DNA from: Vitreoscilla sp.
GTDB taxonomy: Bacteria; Pseudomonadota; Gammaproteobacteria; Burkholderiales; Burkholderiaceae
Length of the DNA: 14,748 nucleotides
Assembly (NCBI GenBank): GCA_014378125.1
Contig: JACMOG010001014.1
Span: forward strand, 1 to 14,748
Direction of reading: 5' to 3'
Of this stretch, positions 7,817 to 14,000 are shown one piece after another (within the stretch, counting starts at the first letter, position 1; every line of letters starts with the position of its first letter). The notes beneath the pieces are model-generated. The model worked only from the letters and a program-made list of their open reading frames with translations, had not been told where the DNA came from and did no database searches. The translations under genes and the position numbers were made by a program.

Positions 7817-9586
7817 ATGATCAGACAACTCGCAGGACTCGGCGTCCTGCTGGCATTTTCCCTCGGCAGCCCCGCGATCGTGCAGGCCCAGACGGCCGCC
7901 GACTACGCGCAGGGCGTGACCGTCAGTGGCACCACCGCCACCCTGTTCTTCAACCCGACTTCCACCACGACGACCTGGACCGACGTGCACTACGCCGTCG
8001 ACGGTGGGGCCCTGCAGAACCTGCGGATGGCCCGCGACGCCTCCACCGGCAAGGAGACCCAGCCGGTCCTGCAAGCGGTTTCAGCCGGCAACACGATCAG
8101 CTACAGCTTCACCTACAACAAGGGCGCCCCGGCGTACGACTCGAGCCAGTTCACCTACACCGTGGGCTCGGCCACCACGCCGACGTCGCCGACCCCCACG
8201 GCGGGGCAGGCGTGCTTCTTCACCGACGCCAACTACGGCGGCACCTCGATGTGCACCAGCGCCAGCAGCAGCTGGGTGGGCACGGCGTGGAACGACGTCA
8301 TCTCGTCGGTGAAGGTGTCGCCCGGCACGCAGGTGGTGCTCTACGGTGACATCAACTACGGCGGCGGCACCACCACGCTGACGGCCGACACGCCCAACCT
8401 GGGCAGCGTCAACTTCAACGACACCACCTCGTCGTACAAGATCTCGGCCGCGGCCACCGGCACGTGGAACAAGCAGACCACGTTCAACATCGTCAACGGC
8501 ACGCACAACGCCTACGACAACGCGCATGTGTACTGGGCCATCATCGGCAAGGACTGGACGACCGGCAAGTTCGTCTACGTCAACGCCGCGGGGCAGCTCG
8601 TGCCGATGAGCGTCAACGACAACGGCGCGCTCACCAAGAACGGCGTCACGTACACCAACTACTTCCACACGATCGCGCAGGCCGGCTCGGTCACCATCCC
8701 GCCGATCAACTCGGCGCGCCTGATGCTGAGCGTGGGCGGGCCGATGTACATCCGCGTCAACTCGGACGTGAACGGCAACATCGGCTACGCCGGCGCCAAC
8801 ATCGAGAACCCGGCCGATCCCAACATCGACGTGACGTTCGACTTCATGGAGATGGCCATCGTTCCCGACACGGGCTTCTTCGGCAACACCACGCGCGTCG
8901 ACCAGTTCGGCTTCCCCGTGACGCTGCGCCTGCAAGGCCTGGGCGGCTTCGACCAGACCGTGGGCGAGACGGCCACGCGCGCCTCGCTGTTCTCGGCCTG
9001 GGCCTCGTCCGTGCCCGCGCAGTTCCAGGGCCTGGCGCAGACGCCGTACTCGCCGTACCGCATCATCGCGCCGGCGCATGCCTCGTTCAACGCGGGGGGC
9101 GCCAACGCCACCTACCTGGACAGCTACATCCAGGGCCTGTGGACGAAGTACGCATCGCAGTCGCTGGTGTTCACCGACCAGCAGGGCACCTTCACCGGCA
9201 AGGTGGTGGGCGGCAAGTTCCAGTTCACCGACGGACAGGGCACCTACACGATCCAGCGCGCGCCCACCACGGCCGAGGCGCTGCTGGGCTCGGGCGTGCT
9301 CAACGACGCCACCGGCCAGACGCCGGGCACCGCGGGCTACGACAAGCAGCTGCAGATCGAGGCCCAGTTGTGCGCGGCCATCAACCGCCATATCGTCGAG
9401 GATCCGGCGCACTGGTCCACGCCCAGCTACTTCTACGTGTCGCCGGCGAACTCGTACTCGAAGTTCTGGCACGACCACAGCCTGAACGGGCTGTCGTACG
9501 GCTTCGCGTACGACGACGTGGGCGGGTTCAGCTCGTCGCTGCACACCGCGGCGCCAACGGTCGCCACGGTCACCGTCGGCTGGTAA
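7817..9586 (+). CDS. Secreted GH64 beta-1,3-glucanase with CBM56 and beta/gamma-crystallin domains
   Basis: A 589-residue protein; GGAGA lies just upstream of ATG 7817. A signal peptide ends near residue 24 (VQA-Q). Residues about 26-115 look like a CBM56 glucan-binding module (WTDVHYAVDGG, SYSFTYNKG, FTYTV). A Thr/Pro linker follows, then a beta/gamma-crystallin domain at about 131-210 with two motifs (CFFTDANYGG; VVLYGDINYGG), which often binds calcium. From about 220 to the end is a thaumatin-like GH64 domain (TTFNIVNGTH, GGPMYIRVN). GH64 enzymes cut beta-1,3-glucan, classically to laminaripentaose. E344 (DFMEMAI) and D361 (RVDQFGFP) match by context and spacing the catalytic Glu/Asp pair known in the Streptomyces enzyme. 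Likely targets are fungal walls, curdlan or laminarin. It stands alone, without other glucan genes, between spoT and rpoZ, and carries LacI-type operators upstream and inside. Confidence 0.9.
   Translation: MIRQLAGLGVLLAFSLGSPAIVQAQTAADYAQGVTVSGTTATLFFNPTSTTTTWTDVHYAVDGGALQNLRMARDASTGKETQPVLQAVSAGNTISYSFTYNKGAPAYDSSQFTYTVGSATTPTSPTPTAGQACFFTDANYGGTSMCTSASSSWVGTAWNDVISSVKVSPGTQVVLYGDINYGGGTTTLTADTPNLGSVNFNDTTSSYKISAAATGTWNKQTTFNIVNGTHNAYDNAHVYWAIIGKDWTTGKFVYVNAAGQLVPMSVNDNGALTKNGVTYTNYFHTIAQAGSVTIPPINSARLMLSVGGPMYIRVNSDVNGNIGYAGANIENPADPNIDVTFDFMEMAIVPDTGFFGNTTRVDQFGFPVTLRLQGLGGFDQTVGETATRASLFSAWASSVPAQFQGLAQTPYSPYRIIAPAHASFNAGGANATYLDSYIQGLWTKYASQSLVFTDQQGTFTGKVVGGKFQFTDGQGTYTIQRAPTTAEALLGSGVLNDATGQTPGTAGYDKQLQIEAQLCAAINRHIVEDPAHWSTPSYFYVSPANSYSKFWHDHSLNGLSYGFAYDDVGGFSSSLHTAAPTVATVTVGW
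8070..8083 (+). promoter_or_regulatory. Second LacI-family-type operator, inside the glucanase coding region
   Basis: TGCAAGCGGTTTCA also fits TGNAANCGNTTNCA, and its reverse complement differs from the upstream operator at one of 14 bases. It is centred 363 bp downstream of the first. The codons it covers (CAA, GTT, TCA) end in A/T while the codons around them end almost only in G/C, which suggests selection on the DNA itself. Possible auxiliary operator for looping or roadblock repression. Confidence 0.5.
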
Positions 9587-9603
9587 CCAAGGGGTCGGCC
9601 AAA

Positions 9604-9647
9604 GGGGTCTGGCATCCCCTGCGTACCCGCAGGCAATGCCTGACCCC
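9604..9647 (-). repeat. REP-like palindromic repeat, copy 2
   Basis: The reverse complement matches copy 1 (4186-4230) except for one base in the left arm and a short difference in the loop (GGTA versus AAATA). The match continues past the outer arm (GACCCCTTTGGC). It again lies between two convergent genes, right after the glucanase stop. A stray extra GGGGTC at 9591-9596 precedes it. Confidence 0.85.
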
Positions 9648-9674
9648 GATCGCAAGCAAGGACGCCCCCAAAGC

Positions 9675-9706
9675 AAAAGGCCCGCATCTTTCGACGCGGG
9701 CCTTTT
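9675..9706. terminator. Bidirectional intrinsic terminator between glucanase and rpoZ
   Basis: Perfect 11-bp arms AAAAGGCCCGC (9675-9685) and GCGGGCCTTTT (9696-9706) around a 10-base loop. T-runs follow the stem on both strands, fitting termination of the glucanase (+) and of rpoZ (-). Confidence 0.85.
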
Positions 9707-9731
9707 CATGTGCGAGAGATTCGCAGCGCGA

Positions 9732-9935
9732 TCAGGTCGGAACCTTGCGCAGCATTTCCTTGCCGATTTCGCCGGCGGCGATCTCGCGCAGGGCGGTCAC
9801 ACCGTGCTTGTTCTTGGATTCGATCTTGGGCGTGTGGCCCTGGCTCAGCATGCGCGCACGGTACGTGGCGGCGAGCACGAGCTGGAAGCGGTTGGGGATC
9901 TTTTCCAGGCAGTCTTCAACGGTGATGCGGGCCAT
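9732..9935 (-). CDS. rpoZ: RNA polymerase omega subunit
   Basis: A 67-residue protein, start ATG at 9935 with AGGAAA upstream. It matches the omega pattern from the first residue: [20 protein letters not shown], then AATYRARML and the conserved '[13 protein letters not shown]'. Omega helps RNA polymerase assembly by binding the beta-prime subunit and forms part of a ppGpp binding site in proteobacteria. It follows gmk by 80 bp on the same strand, the usual order. In relatives spoT comes next; here a terminator and the oppositely oriented glucanase gene follow. Confidence 0.97.
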   Translation of the reverse strand: MARITVEDCLEKIPNRFQLVLAATYRARMLSQGHTPKIESKNKHGVTALREIAAGEIGKEMLRKVPT

Positions 9936-10015
9936 GAGGTTTCCTAGGCTGGGGAAGAGAACAACGCGTTGACAAGCGCTGGCGATGAAAGCGGGTCTCT
10001 CGAGAAGCGGCCCGG

Positions 10016-10642
10016 TCAGGCCAGGTTCAGCGCTGCGAAGGTCTGGGGGTGGTTGGCGTGCTGGGCCGCGAAACGCAGGGTTTCGGGCTGTTCGCGAACC
10101 ACGGCGCGGAGTTCCGCCAGGGCCTTGTCGAGAGAACCGTTGATTATAACAAAGTCGAAGCTGCCGGCCTGCGCCACCTCGTGGCGGGCGTTGGCCAGGC
10201 GCTGGGCGATGACCTCGGCCGCGTCCTCGCCGCGGCCGCGCAGGCGCTGCGCCAGCTCGTCCCAGCTGGGCGGCAGGATGAACACCAGCAGCGCGGCGGG
10301 AAACAGCGTGCGGATCTGCAGCGCGCCCTGCCAGTCGATCTCGAGCACCACGTCCTTGCTGGCGGCCAGCAGCGTCTCGACGCTCTTGCGCGAGGTGCCG
10401 TACCAGTTGCCGTGCACGTGCGCGTGCTCGAAGAACTGCCCCCCGCCCACCATCTGCTGGAACTGCTCGACGGTGGTGAAGTGGTACTCCACGCCGTCGC
10501 GCTCGTGCCCGCGCGGCGCGCGCGTGGTGTGCGACACCGACACGGCCAGGTGCGGCTCGTGCTGCAGCAGCGCCTTGACGAGAGTGGATTTGCCGGCGCC
10601 GCTGGGGGCGGCGACGACGAAGAGCTTGCCGGGGAGTTCCAT
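10016..10642 (-). CDS. gmk: Guanylate kinase
   Basis: A 208-residue cytoplasmic enzyme that phosphorylates GMP (and dGMP) to GDP with ATP. The P-loop APSGAGKST lies at residues 12-20, followed by the GMP-binding region ([21 protein letters not shown]), [15 protein letters not shown], the '[14 protein letters not shown]' strand and the lid region up to a C-terminal [10 protein letters not shown]. Length is normal. No good ribosome binding site precedes ATG 10642, but there is no earlier start with protein-like sequence. It feeds GDP/GTP, the precursors of the (p)ppGpp made by SpoT, and probably heads the gmk-rpoZ transcript. The yicC gene often found upstream in relatives is not here. Confidence 0.97.
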   Translation of the reverse strand: MELPGKLFVVAAPSGAGKSTLVKALLQHEPHLAVSVSHTTRAPRGHERDGVEYHFTTVEQFQQMVGGGQFFEHAHVHGNWYGTSRKSVETLLAASKDVVLEIDWQGALQIRTLFPAALLVFILPPSWDELAQRLRGRGEDAAEVIAQRLANARHEVAQAGSFDFVIINGSLDKALAELRAVVREQPETLRFAAQHANHPQTFAALNLA

Positions 10643-10704
10643 GGGGCGCAGTGCGTCGGATGCGGGGTCGGCGGCAGCTCGTGGCGAGCCGAGACGGGCC
10701 CTCG

Positions 10705-10710
10705 ATTATG
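10705..10710 (-). promoter_or_regulatory. Candidate -10 element for gmk-rpoZ
   Basis: On the minus strand CATAAT, 62 bases before the gmk start, in the 127-bp gap between gmk and the upstream gene. No good -35 is seen at the right distance, so this is tentative. Confidence 0.3.
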
Positions 10711-10769
10711 GCTGCATTCGCCTGCGCCACGGTGTGCCGCCGACGGCAACAATGCGCGCTTGCCGACGT

Positions 10770-11141
10770 CTATCGGGGCGCAGGGTCGCCGCCCTGGCCT
10801 TCGCAGGGGGTCTCCTGCACGCCGCACACCCGGTCGACCCACGCGCGGGGATGCGCCACGGTCGATCCGAGCGCCGCCGCGGGCTGCGCGTGCAGTTGGC
10901 CGCGAACGTCGGCGGGCAGGCGCGCCGCGTCCAGCTCGATCTGGACCCAGGATCCCTTGCAGGCGATCAGGCGCGAGGCGCCGACGATCGCATCGCCGTC
11001 GATGCCAGCCTCGTCGCCAAGCGACAGCACGGTCGGGGACTGCGCGCCGGGCGATGCGTGGCCACGGGTGGCCTGCGACTTGATCGTGAGCTTGCGTCCA
11101 CTCACCCACCCCTCGCGTACCGCGAGCGTGCGCGCCGGCAT
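10770..11141 (-). CDS. Small protein of unknown function, possibly SH3-like
   Basis: A 123-residue reading frame from ATG 11141 with strongly G/C-ending codons typical of real genes here. I do not recognise the family. It has short hydrophobic and charged stretches, a Trp-containing segment (KGSWVQIELD) and a late 'WVDRVCGVQETPC' with two Cys; a third Cys (IACKGSW) lies earlier. The 'W-V-x-I' and 'W-V-D-R' pattern recalls bacterial SH3-like domains, but weakly. No signal peptide is seen at this start. The frame is open further upstream to 11267, overlapping the hydrolase gene; a TTG three codons upstream is an alternative start. It lies 44 bp after the NlpC/P60-like gene on the same strand and may be co-expressed. 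Confidence 0.55.
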   Translation of the reverse strand: MPARTLAVREGWVSGRKLTIKSQATRGHASPGAQSPTVLSLGDEAGIDGDAIVGASRLIACKGSWVQIELDAARLPADVRGQLHAQPAAALGSTVAHPRAWVDRVCGVQETPCEGQGGDPAPR

Positions 11142-11185
11142 GTCCGTCAACTGATCGTTGCGCTCCCCTGTCCTGGGGATTGCGC

Positions 11186-11896
11186 TCAACTCGCCACGCC
11201 GTCGAACACCGTCGTCAGCCCCGGCGTGTGCAACACGCTGGCCGGCGTCACCGTCTCGCGCTTCCACGGGATGTTGCCGAAGTACCAGGCGCGCCAGAAC
11301 CCGACGTCGGCCTGCGGGGCGGTGGCCAGCAGCTGCTGGAACGATTCCAGCTTGCCCACCTCCACGCCGGCGCCTTCCAGCAGCACCTCGCGCACGTAGC
11401 GCGAGCAGAACTGGCGGTGCGAGTGGGCGTCGAAGCCGGTGTCATAGAAGACGTTCCTGCGCTCTTCGGCCGCGACGACGATGGCGGCCTGCTGCGCCGC
11501 GGCCAACGGCTCGGGCAGTCGCATCACCGCCACGCGGCTGCCTGCCGAGCGCGCGACGAAGCGCGTGAGCGTGGTCGAACCGGAGAACGGGAAGCGGCTC
11601 TCGCCGATCACCGGCTCGGGACTGGACACGTCCAGCACGATGCCCACGTGGTTCGTCCAGGTGCCGGTGGCCTCGGCCACCTTGCGGAACGGGTAGGCGC
11701 CGATGCGCGTGAACACGATGTCGCCCACCTGCAGCGACCGGGCCAGCTCGGCCACCGGCTCGGCGGCGAGCGCCGGCGCGGGCTGGTCGTCGGCGGCCTG
11801 GTCGCGGGCCTGGGCGAACGCGTCGGTGCCAAGGGTGGCGACGCACACCGCGGCAATGGCGCCGAGGCGGCGTGTCGGGAAAGAGAGTCGGTTCAT
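11186..11896 (-). CDS. Secreted YiiX/YebB-like permuted NlpC/P60 (papain-like) cysteine hydrolase
   Basis: A 236-residue protein. I choose ATG 11896 because it begins a good signal peptide (MNRLSFPTRR, hydrophobic core, cleavage near AQA-R at residue 30); the frame is open 93 codons further upstream without signal or family features. The mature part begins the domain with LQVGDIVFTRIG (55-66), then TNHVGIVLDV with H83, IGES with E99, and much later RQFCSRYVREVL with C164. The order His-then-Cys is that of circularly permuted NlpC/P60 proteins (DUF830, LRAT-like), which cleave amide or ester bonds in peptidoglycan peptides or lipids. Substrate unknown. A small unknown gene follows 44 bp downstream; the upstream neighbour is divergent. 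Confidence 0.8.
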   Translation of the reverse strand: MNRLSFPTRRLGAIAAVCVATLGTDAFAQARDQAADDQPAPALAAEPVAELARSLQVGDIVFTRIGAYPFRKVAEATGTWTNHVGIVLDVSSPEPVIGESRFPFSGSTTLTRFVARSAGSRVAVMRLPEPLAAAQQAAIVVAAEERRNVFYDTGFDAHSHRQFCSRYVREVLLEGAGVEVGKLESFQQLLATAPQADVGFWRAWYFGNIPWKRETVTPASVLHTPGLTTVFDGVAS

Positions 11897-11954
11897 GAGT
11901 GACGGCTGGAAATGGGCAAGAGGCGCAGCATGGCGCAGCTCGACCTCAGGGGAA

Positions 11955-11982
11955 CCGACTCGCGCCACGTGCCGCGAGTCGG
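11955..11982. repeat. Strong inverted repeat in the divergent intergenic region
   Basis: Perfect 10-bp arms CCGACTCGCG and CGCGAGTCGG around an 8-base spacer, 59 bp before the hydrolase start. On the minus-strand message it could be a leader hairpin; as DNA it could be an operator. No T-run is present on either side. Confidence 0.6.
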
Positions 11983-11989
11983 CCTCGCT

Positions 11990-12008
11990 GGTATCTTTTG
12001 ACGATACC
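11990..12008. promoter_or_regulatory. Operator-like inverted repeat GGTATC-N7-GATACC
   Basis: Perfect 6-bp arms with a 7-base spacer TTTTGAC, between the divergent hydrolase (-) and unknown (+) genes. TTGACG at 11998-12003 could be a -35 for the + gene, but no convincing -10 follows. Regulatory use is inferred. Confidence 0.4.
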
Positions 12009-12093
12009 GCGTACCGTAAACCGGGTATGCCCACCTCGGCCGTAACGATGCCTTGCAATTTCGTGGCCTCCACGGGTTCACCGGGACGCGAGA

Positions 12094-12822
12094 ATGACGA
12101 TGAACCGAGGGAGGCAATCTTCACGCCCCACCGCCGCCCTGGATGTCGTCTCGTTGCAACTGGTCTCCATGACACAGCTCACTCCCACTCTCAGCATGCT
12201 CCCCTCCCGCATGGCTTCGAGCAATTCCCCCCGCCCCGCACCGGCCGGCGTCCTGCTGCGCCTTCGCACGCTGCTCACGCAGCCCATCCGCCTCGAGCGC
12301 CGCGGATACGACTGGCATTTCGTGTTCGGCCCGCCCAAGCGCGCGGCCGGCACCCGCCGTGCGGGCGACGCCGCACCGCGCCGCCGCCGCTCCGACGAAC
12401 TGCCGTCGATGACCGCCGGCGAGGTCACCGAGGTGTGTGCCAACCTGCGCGCCATGCTCGGTGGCGAGGTGGGCCGCCATCCGCGCCTGCCGTCGCTGGC
12501 GCTGCTGGAACGCGCGCTGATGAAGAACGGCGAACACGGCATCGACGACGTGCCCGCCGCGGTGGTGCGCCACGCGGCCCAGGCGCTCGACGCGTTCGAC
12601 CTCGACGGCTACGGCCCGGGCCTGGTGCTGCTGCGCCGTCGCGTGGAGCAGGTGCTGCGCCGCCGCCACGGCGACCGCCATTCGCAAGCCGGGCACTCGC
12701 AGCCCGACGCGCGCACCGAGCAACTCGCCGCCACCATGGCGCCGGGCGCGCTGAAGGACTTCTCCGACAGCATGACCGAGTTCATCAGCATCGACGGCAT
12801 GTTCGGCGACCGCAAGTCCTGA
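12094..12822 (+). CDS. Basic protein of unknown function
   Basis: A 242-residue frame ending just before a terminator, with G/C-rich third positions from about residue 50 onward. I do not recognise it. Features: a segment around residues 51-78 (LLRLRTLLTQPIRLERRGYDWHFVFG), an Arg-rich stretch (RRAGDAAPRRRR), a likely helical centre (TAGEVTEVCANLRAML, LALLERALMKNGEHG, 'AAVVRHAAQALDAFDLDGY'), another Arg-rich stretch (LLRRRVEQVLRRRHGDRH) and a C-terminus with 'DFSDSMTEFISIDGMFGD'. No signal peptide or membrane helix. The start is uncertain: ATG 12094 has only GCGAG upstream, and ATGs at 12169, 12196 and 12211 have none; the conserved-looking part begins after the last of these. It is divergent from the hydrolase and convergent with the HU-like gene. 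Confidence 0.65.
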   Translation: MTMNRGRQSSRPTAALDVVSLQLVSMTQLTPTLSMLPSRMASSNSPRPAPAGVLLRLRTLLTQPIRLERRGYDWHFVFGPPKRAAGTRRAGDAAPRRRRSDELPSMTAGEVTEVCANLRAMLGGEVGRHPRLPSLALLERALMKNGEHGIDDVPAAVVRHAAQALDAFDLDGYGPGLVLLRRRVEQVLRRRHGDRHSQAGHSQPDARTEQLAATMAPGALKDFSDSMTEFISIDGMFGDRKS

Positions 12823-12843
12823 CGATTTCGCGCTTCAAGAGAA

Positions 12844-12865
12844 AAGGGCCGCATTTGCGGCCCTT
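12844..12865. terminator. Intrinsic terminator between convergent genes (unknown protein and HU-like)
   Basis: Hairpin with arms AAGGGCCGC and GCGGCCCTT and a 4-base loop. Read on the minus strand the stem is followed by TTCTCTTG, so with the TT ending the arm it makes a usable T-run for the HU-like gene; on the plus strand the tail is weaker. Confidence 0.75.
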
Positions 12866-12874
12866 CGTCATTTG

Positions 12875-12896
12875 GAAGGCGCGTTGCGGCGCCTTC
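12875..12896. terminator. Second hairpin downstream of the HU-like gene
   Basis: Arms GAAGGCGC and GCGCCTTC around GTTGCG, 14 bp past the HU-like stop. It lacks a T-run and may act with the hairpin at 12844-12865. Confidence 0.5.
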
Positions 12897-12909
12897 GGGA
12901 TGCGGCGCT

Positions 12910-13422
12910 TTACAGCGCGGCGTCCTTCAGCTTCTTCAGCGCGCGCGTCTTGATCTTCACCGAAGCGGGCTTCGCGGCGAACATGCGCTCGACGCCGGTG
13001 AACGGGTCCTTGCCCATGCGCTTCTTCTTGGCCGGCACGTTCTGCACGACGACCTTGAGCAGGCCCGGCAGCGTGAAGGAGCCGAGGCCCTTCTTGTTGA
13101 CGGACATCAGCATCGCGCCTTCGAGGGCGGCCAGAACGGACTTGACCGACTTCGCGTCGACGCCCGATTGATCGGCCACGTGGGCCGCGAGGCTGGACTT
13201 GTTGAACGCGGTCTTCAGCGGCTTCAGGGCGGCCGGAGCAGCCTTGACGGCCTTCGCCGGTGCGGCCTTGACAGCCTTCGCGGCCTTGGCCGGAGCGGCC
13301 TTCACGACGGGCTTGGCGCTCTTTGCGGGAGCAGCGGCCTTCGCCTTGATGGTCTTGGCCGGCGCAGCGGCCTTGACGGCCTTCTTGACGACGGGGGCGG
13401 GGGTCTTCTTTGCAGTTGCCAT
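12910..13422 (-). CDS. HU/IHF-family DNA-binding protein with histone H1-like Lys/Ala tail
   Basis: A 170-residue nucleoid-type protein in two parts. Residues 1 to about 66 are a low-complexity tail built from Ala, Lys, Pro and Val (repeats of the AAPAKAAKAVKA kind), like the eukaryotic H1 tail. Residues about 68-170 are an HU fold: FNKSSLAAHVADQSGVDAKS with the helix pair, LGSFTLPGLLKV where HU has its G-F-G-T-F strand, a basic arm region 'KKRMGKDPFTGVE' and the closing helix (TRALKKLKDAAL). HU proteins bend and compact DNA. Such tailed HU variants are common in Burkholderiales. It has its own likely promoter (TACAAT at 13480-13475) and terminators behind it; a GAGAA lies before the ATG. Confidence 0.92.
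   Translation of the reverse strand: MATAKKTPAPVVKKAVKAAAPAKTIKAKAAAPAKSAKPVVKAAPAKAAKAVKAAPAKAVKAAPAALKPLKTAFNKSSLAAHVADQSGVDAKSVKSVLAALEGAMLMSVNKKGLGSFTLPGLLKVVVQNVPAKKKRMGKDPFTGVERMFAAKPASVKIKTRALKKLKDAAL
13225..13410 (-). repeat. Degenerate repeats coding for the Lys/Ala tail
   Basis: Repeated units of about 12-24 bp (on the plus strand GCGGCCTTGACGGCCTTC and variants) within the HU-like gene. They stay in frame and code for the AAK/PAK tail; units differ, so this is a coding low-complexity region, not a mobile repeat. Confidence 0.7.
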
Positions 13423-13474
13423 GATTTCTCGAGTACTTTATGTCGATGCCTCAGCGATTGCCGTGGCCGGCGCG

Positions 13475-13480
13475 ATTGTA
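13475..13480 (-). promoter_or_regulatory. Candidate -10 element for the HU-like gene
   Basis: TACAAT on the minus strand, one base from the consensus, 52 bases before the ATG. No good -35 is visible. Confidence 0.45.
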
Positions 13481-13567
13481 GGCGGCTCGGAGAACGTTGC
13501 GCATTCGGGCATTTCGTAGTGCAGCAATGCTGGGTCACGTGCCAGAATTTCGAACCATGGAAAAGAC

Positions 13568-13596
13568 GGCGTGGTTCAAAGCAGGGTAACACTTTC
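13568..13596 (+). repeat. Repeat family copy A (29 bp)
   Basis: Begins GGCGTGGTTCAAAGCAGGGT and ends CACTTTC. It matches copy C at 14556-14584 at 27 of 29 bases in the same orientation (AA versus GC before CACTTTC). Confidence 0.85.
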
Positions 13597-13676
13597 GACG
13601 CCGAGGCAAGACGCTATTGATGGTCATCTGACTCGCCGCATCTGCGCATTTTCGAGGACATATTTGATGGTGTCCG

Positions 13677-13832
13677 CTAACATATCCGGGCGGCTCGGAT
13701 CGAGAAAGTGTCACCCAGAATCGCGCCTTTCTGAACCACGCCGACGCGATCACATCCTGCCTGCTTCAGCGCGTCTTGCTGAAGGTGTGTCGCCTGGTCG
13801 TCGGTGCTGGTGCGTGCGTAGCCGTATTTCAT
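13677..13832 (-). pseudogene. Resolvase/invertase-family serine recombinase, N-terminal fragment
   Basis: From ATG 13832 on the minus strand, 51 codons to TAG. The first 30 residues are the start of a resolvase: MKYGYARTSTDDQ, with the GYAR-x-ST catalytic serine motif, then HLQQDALKQAGCDRV, as in Tn3-type resolvases and DNA invertases of usually about 185 residues. At residue 30-31 the family similarity ends exactly where a repeat copy begins, and the remaining 21 residues (GVVQKGAILGDTFS and on) are coded by the repeat and beyond. The rest of the gene is missing. Beyond the other end of the 175-bp repeat element, the minus strand could read on as V-F-S, as expected in a resolvase, but only for about two residues. 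Confidence 0.8.
13704..13742 (-). repeat. Repeat family copy B (39 bp, inverted)
   Basis: Reverse complement begins GGCGTGGTTCA and ends GGTGACACTTTC like copies A and C, but the middle is 10 bp longer (GAAAGGCGCGATTCTG in place of the shorter AAGCAG segment). Confidence 0.7.
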
Positions 13833-14000
13833 GCGCTCATTTTGATCCAGACATTCGCGACGCCCAAGCTGTTGATTTTCCTGACCGCCGCCAGCGTCTC
13901 AAAACCTACCCCCTGTTCGACACAAGTGCAGTACGGTCGCCGTGCCTGGCTTACATCCCCACTCCGAATGCGCTACGCTCGCAGCTAAAGGAGTTTTCTC

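Larger units (their letters stand above)
13568..13742. mobile_element. MITE-like or IS-remnant element of about 175 bp
   Basis: Bounded by inverted copies of one motif: GGCGTGGTTCA at the left, its reverse complement at the right; further in, the left has ACACTTTC and the right GAAAGTGT(CACC). GAC is present directly outside both ends and could be a 3-bp target duplication. The right end falls inside a resolvase gene fragment. No transposase is coded within it. Could instead be the two ends of a larger IS left after deletion. Confidence 0.45.

Noticed and set aside
8081..9709. Minus-strand open frame opposite the glucanase
   Set aside because: Antisense shadow; the plus strand encodes a signal peptide and three recognisable domains.
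9936..10730. Extended minus-strand frame upstream of rpoZ
   Set aside because: Crosses gmk in a wrong frame; omega begins at the conserved MARITVEDC.
11897..12175. 93-codon N-terminal extension of the NlpC/P60-like protein
   Set aside because: It would hide the signal peptide and covers the intergenic inverted repeats; no protein-like features.
13225..13410. Tandem repeats as a possible CRISPR or satellite array
   Set aside because: Units vary, have no spacers, and keep the frame of the Lys/Ala tail of the HU-like protein.
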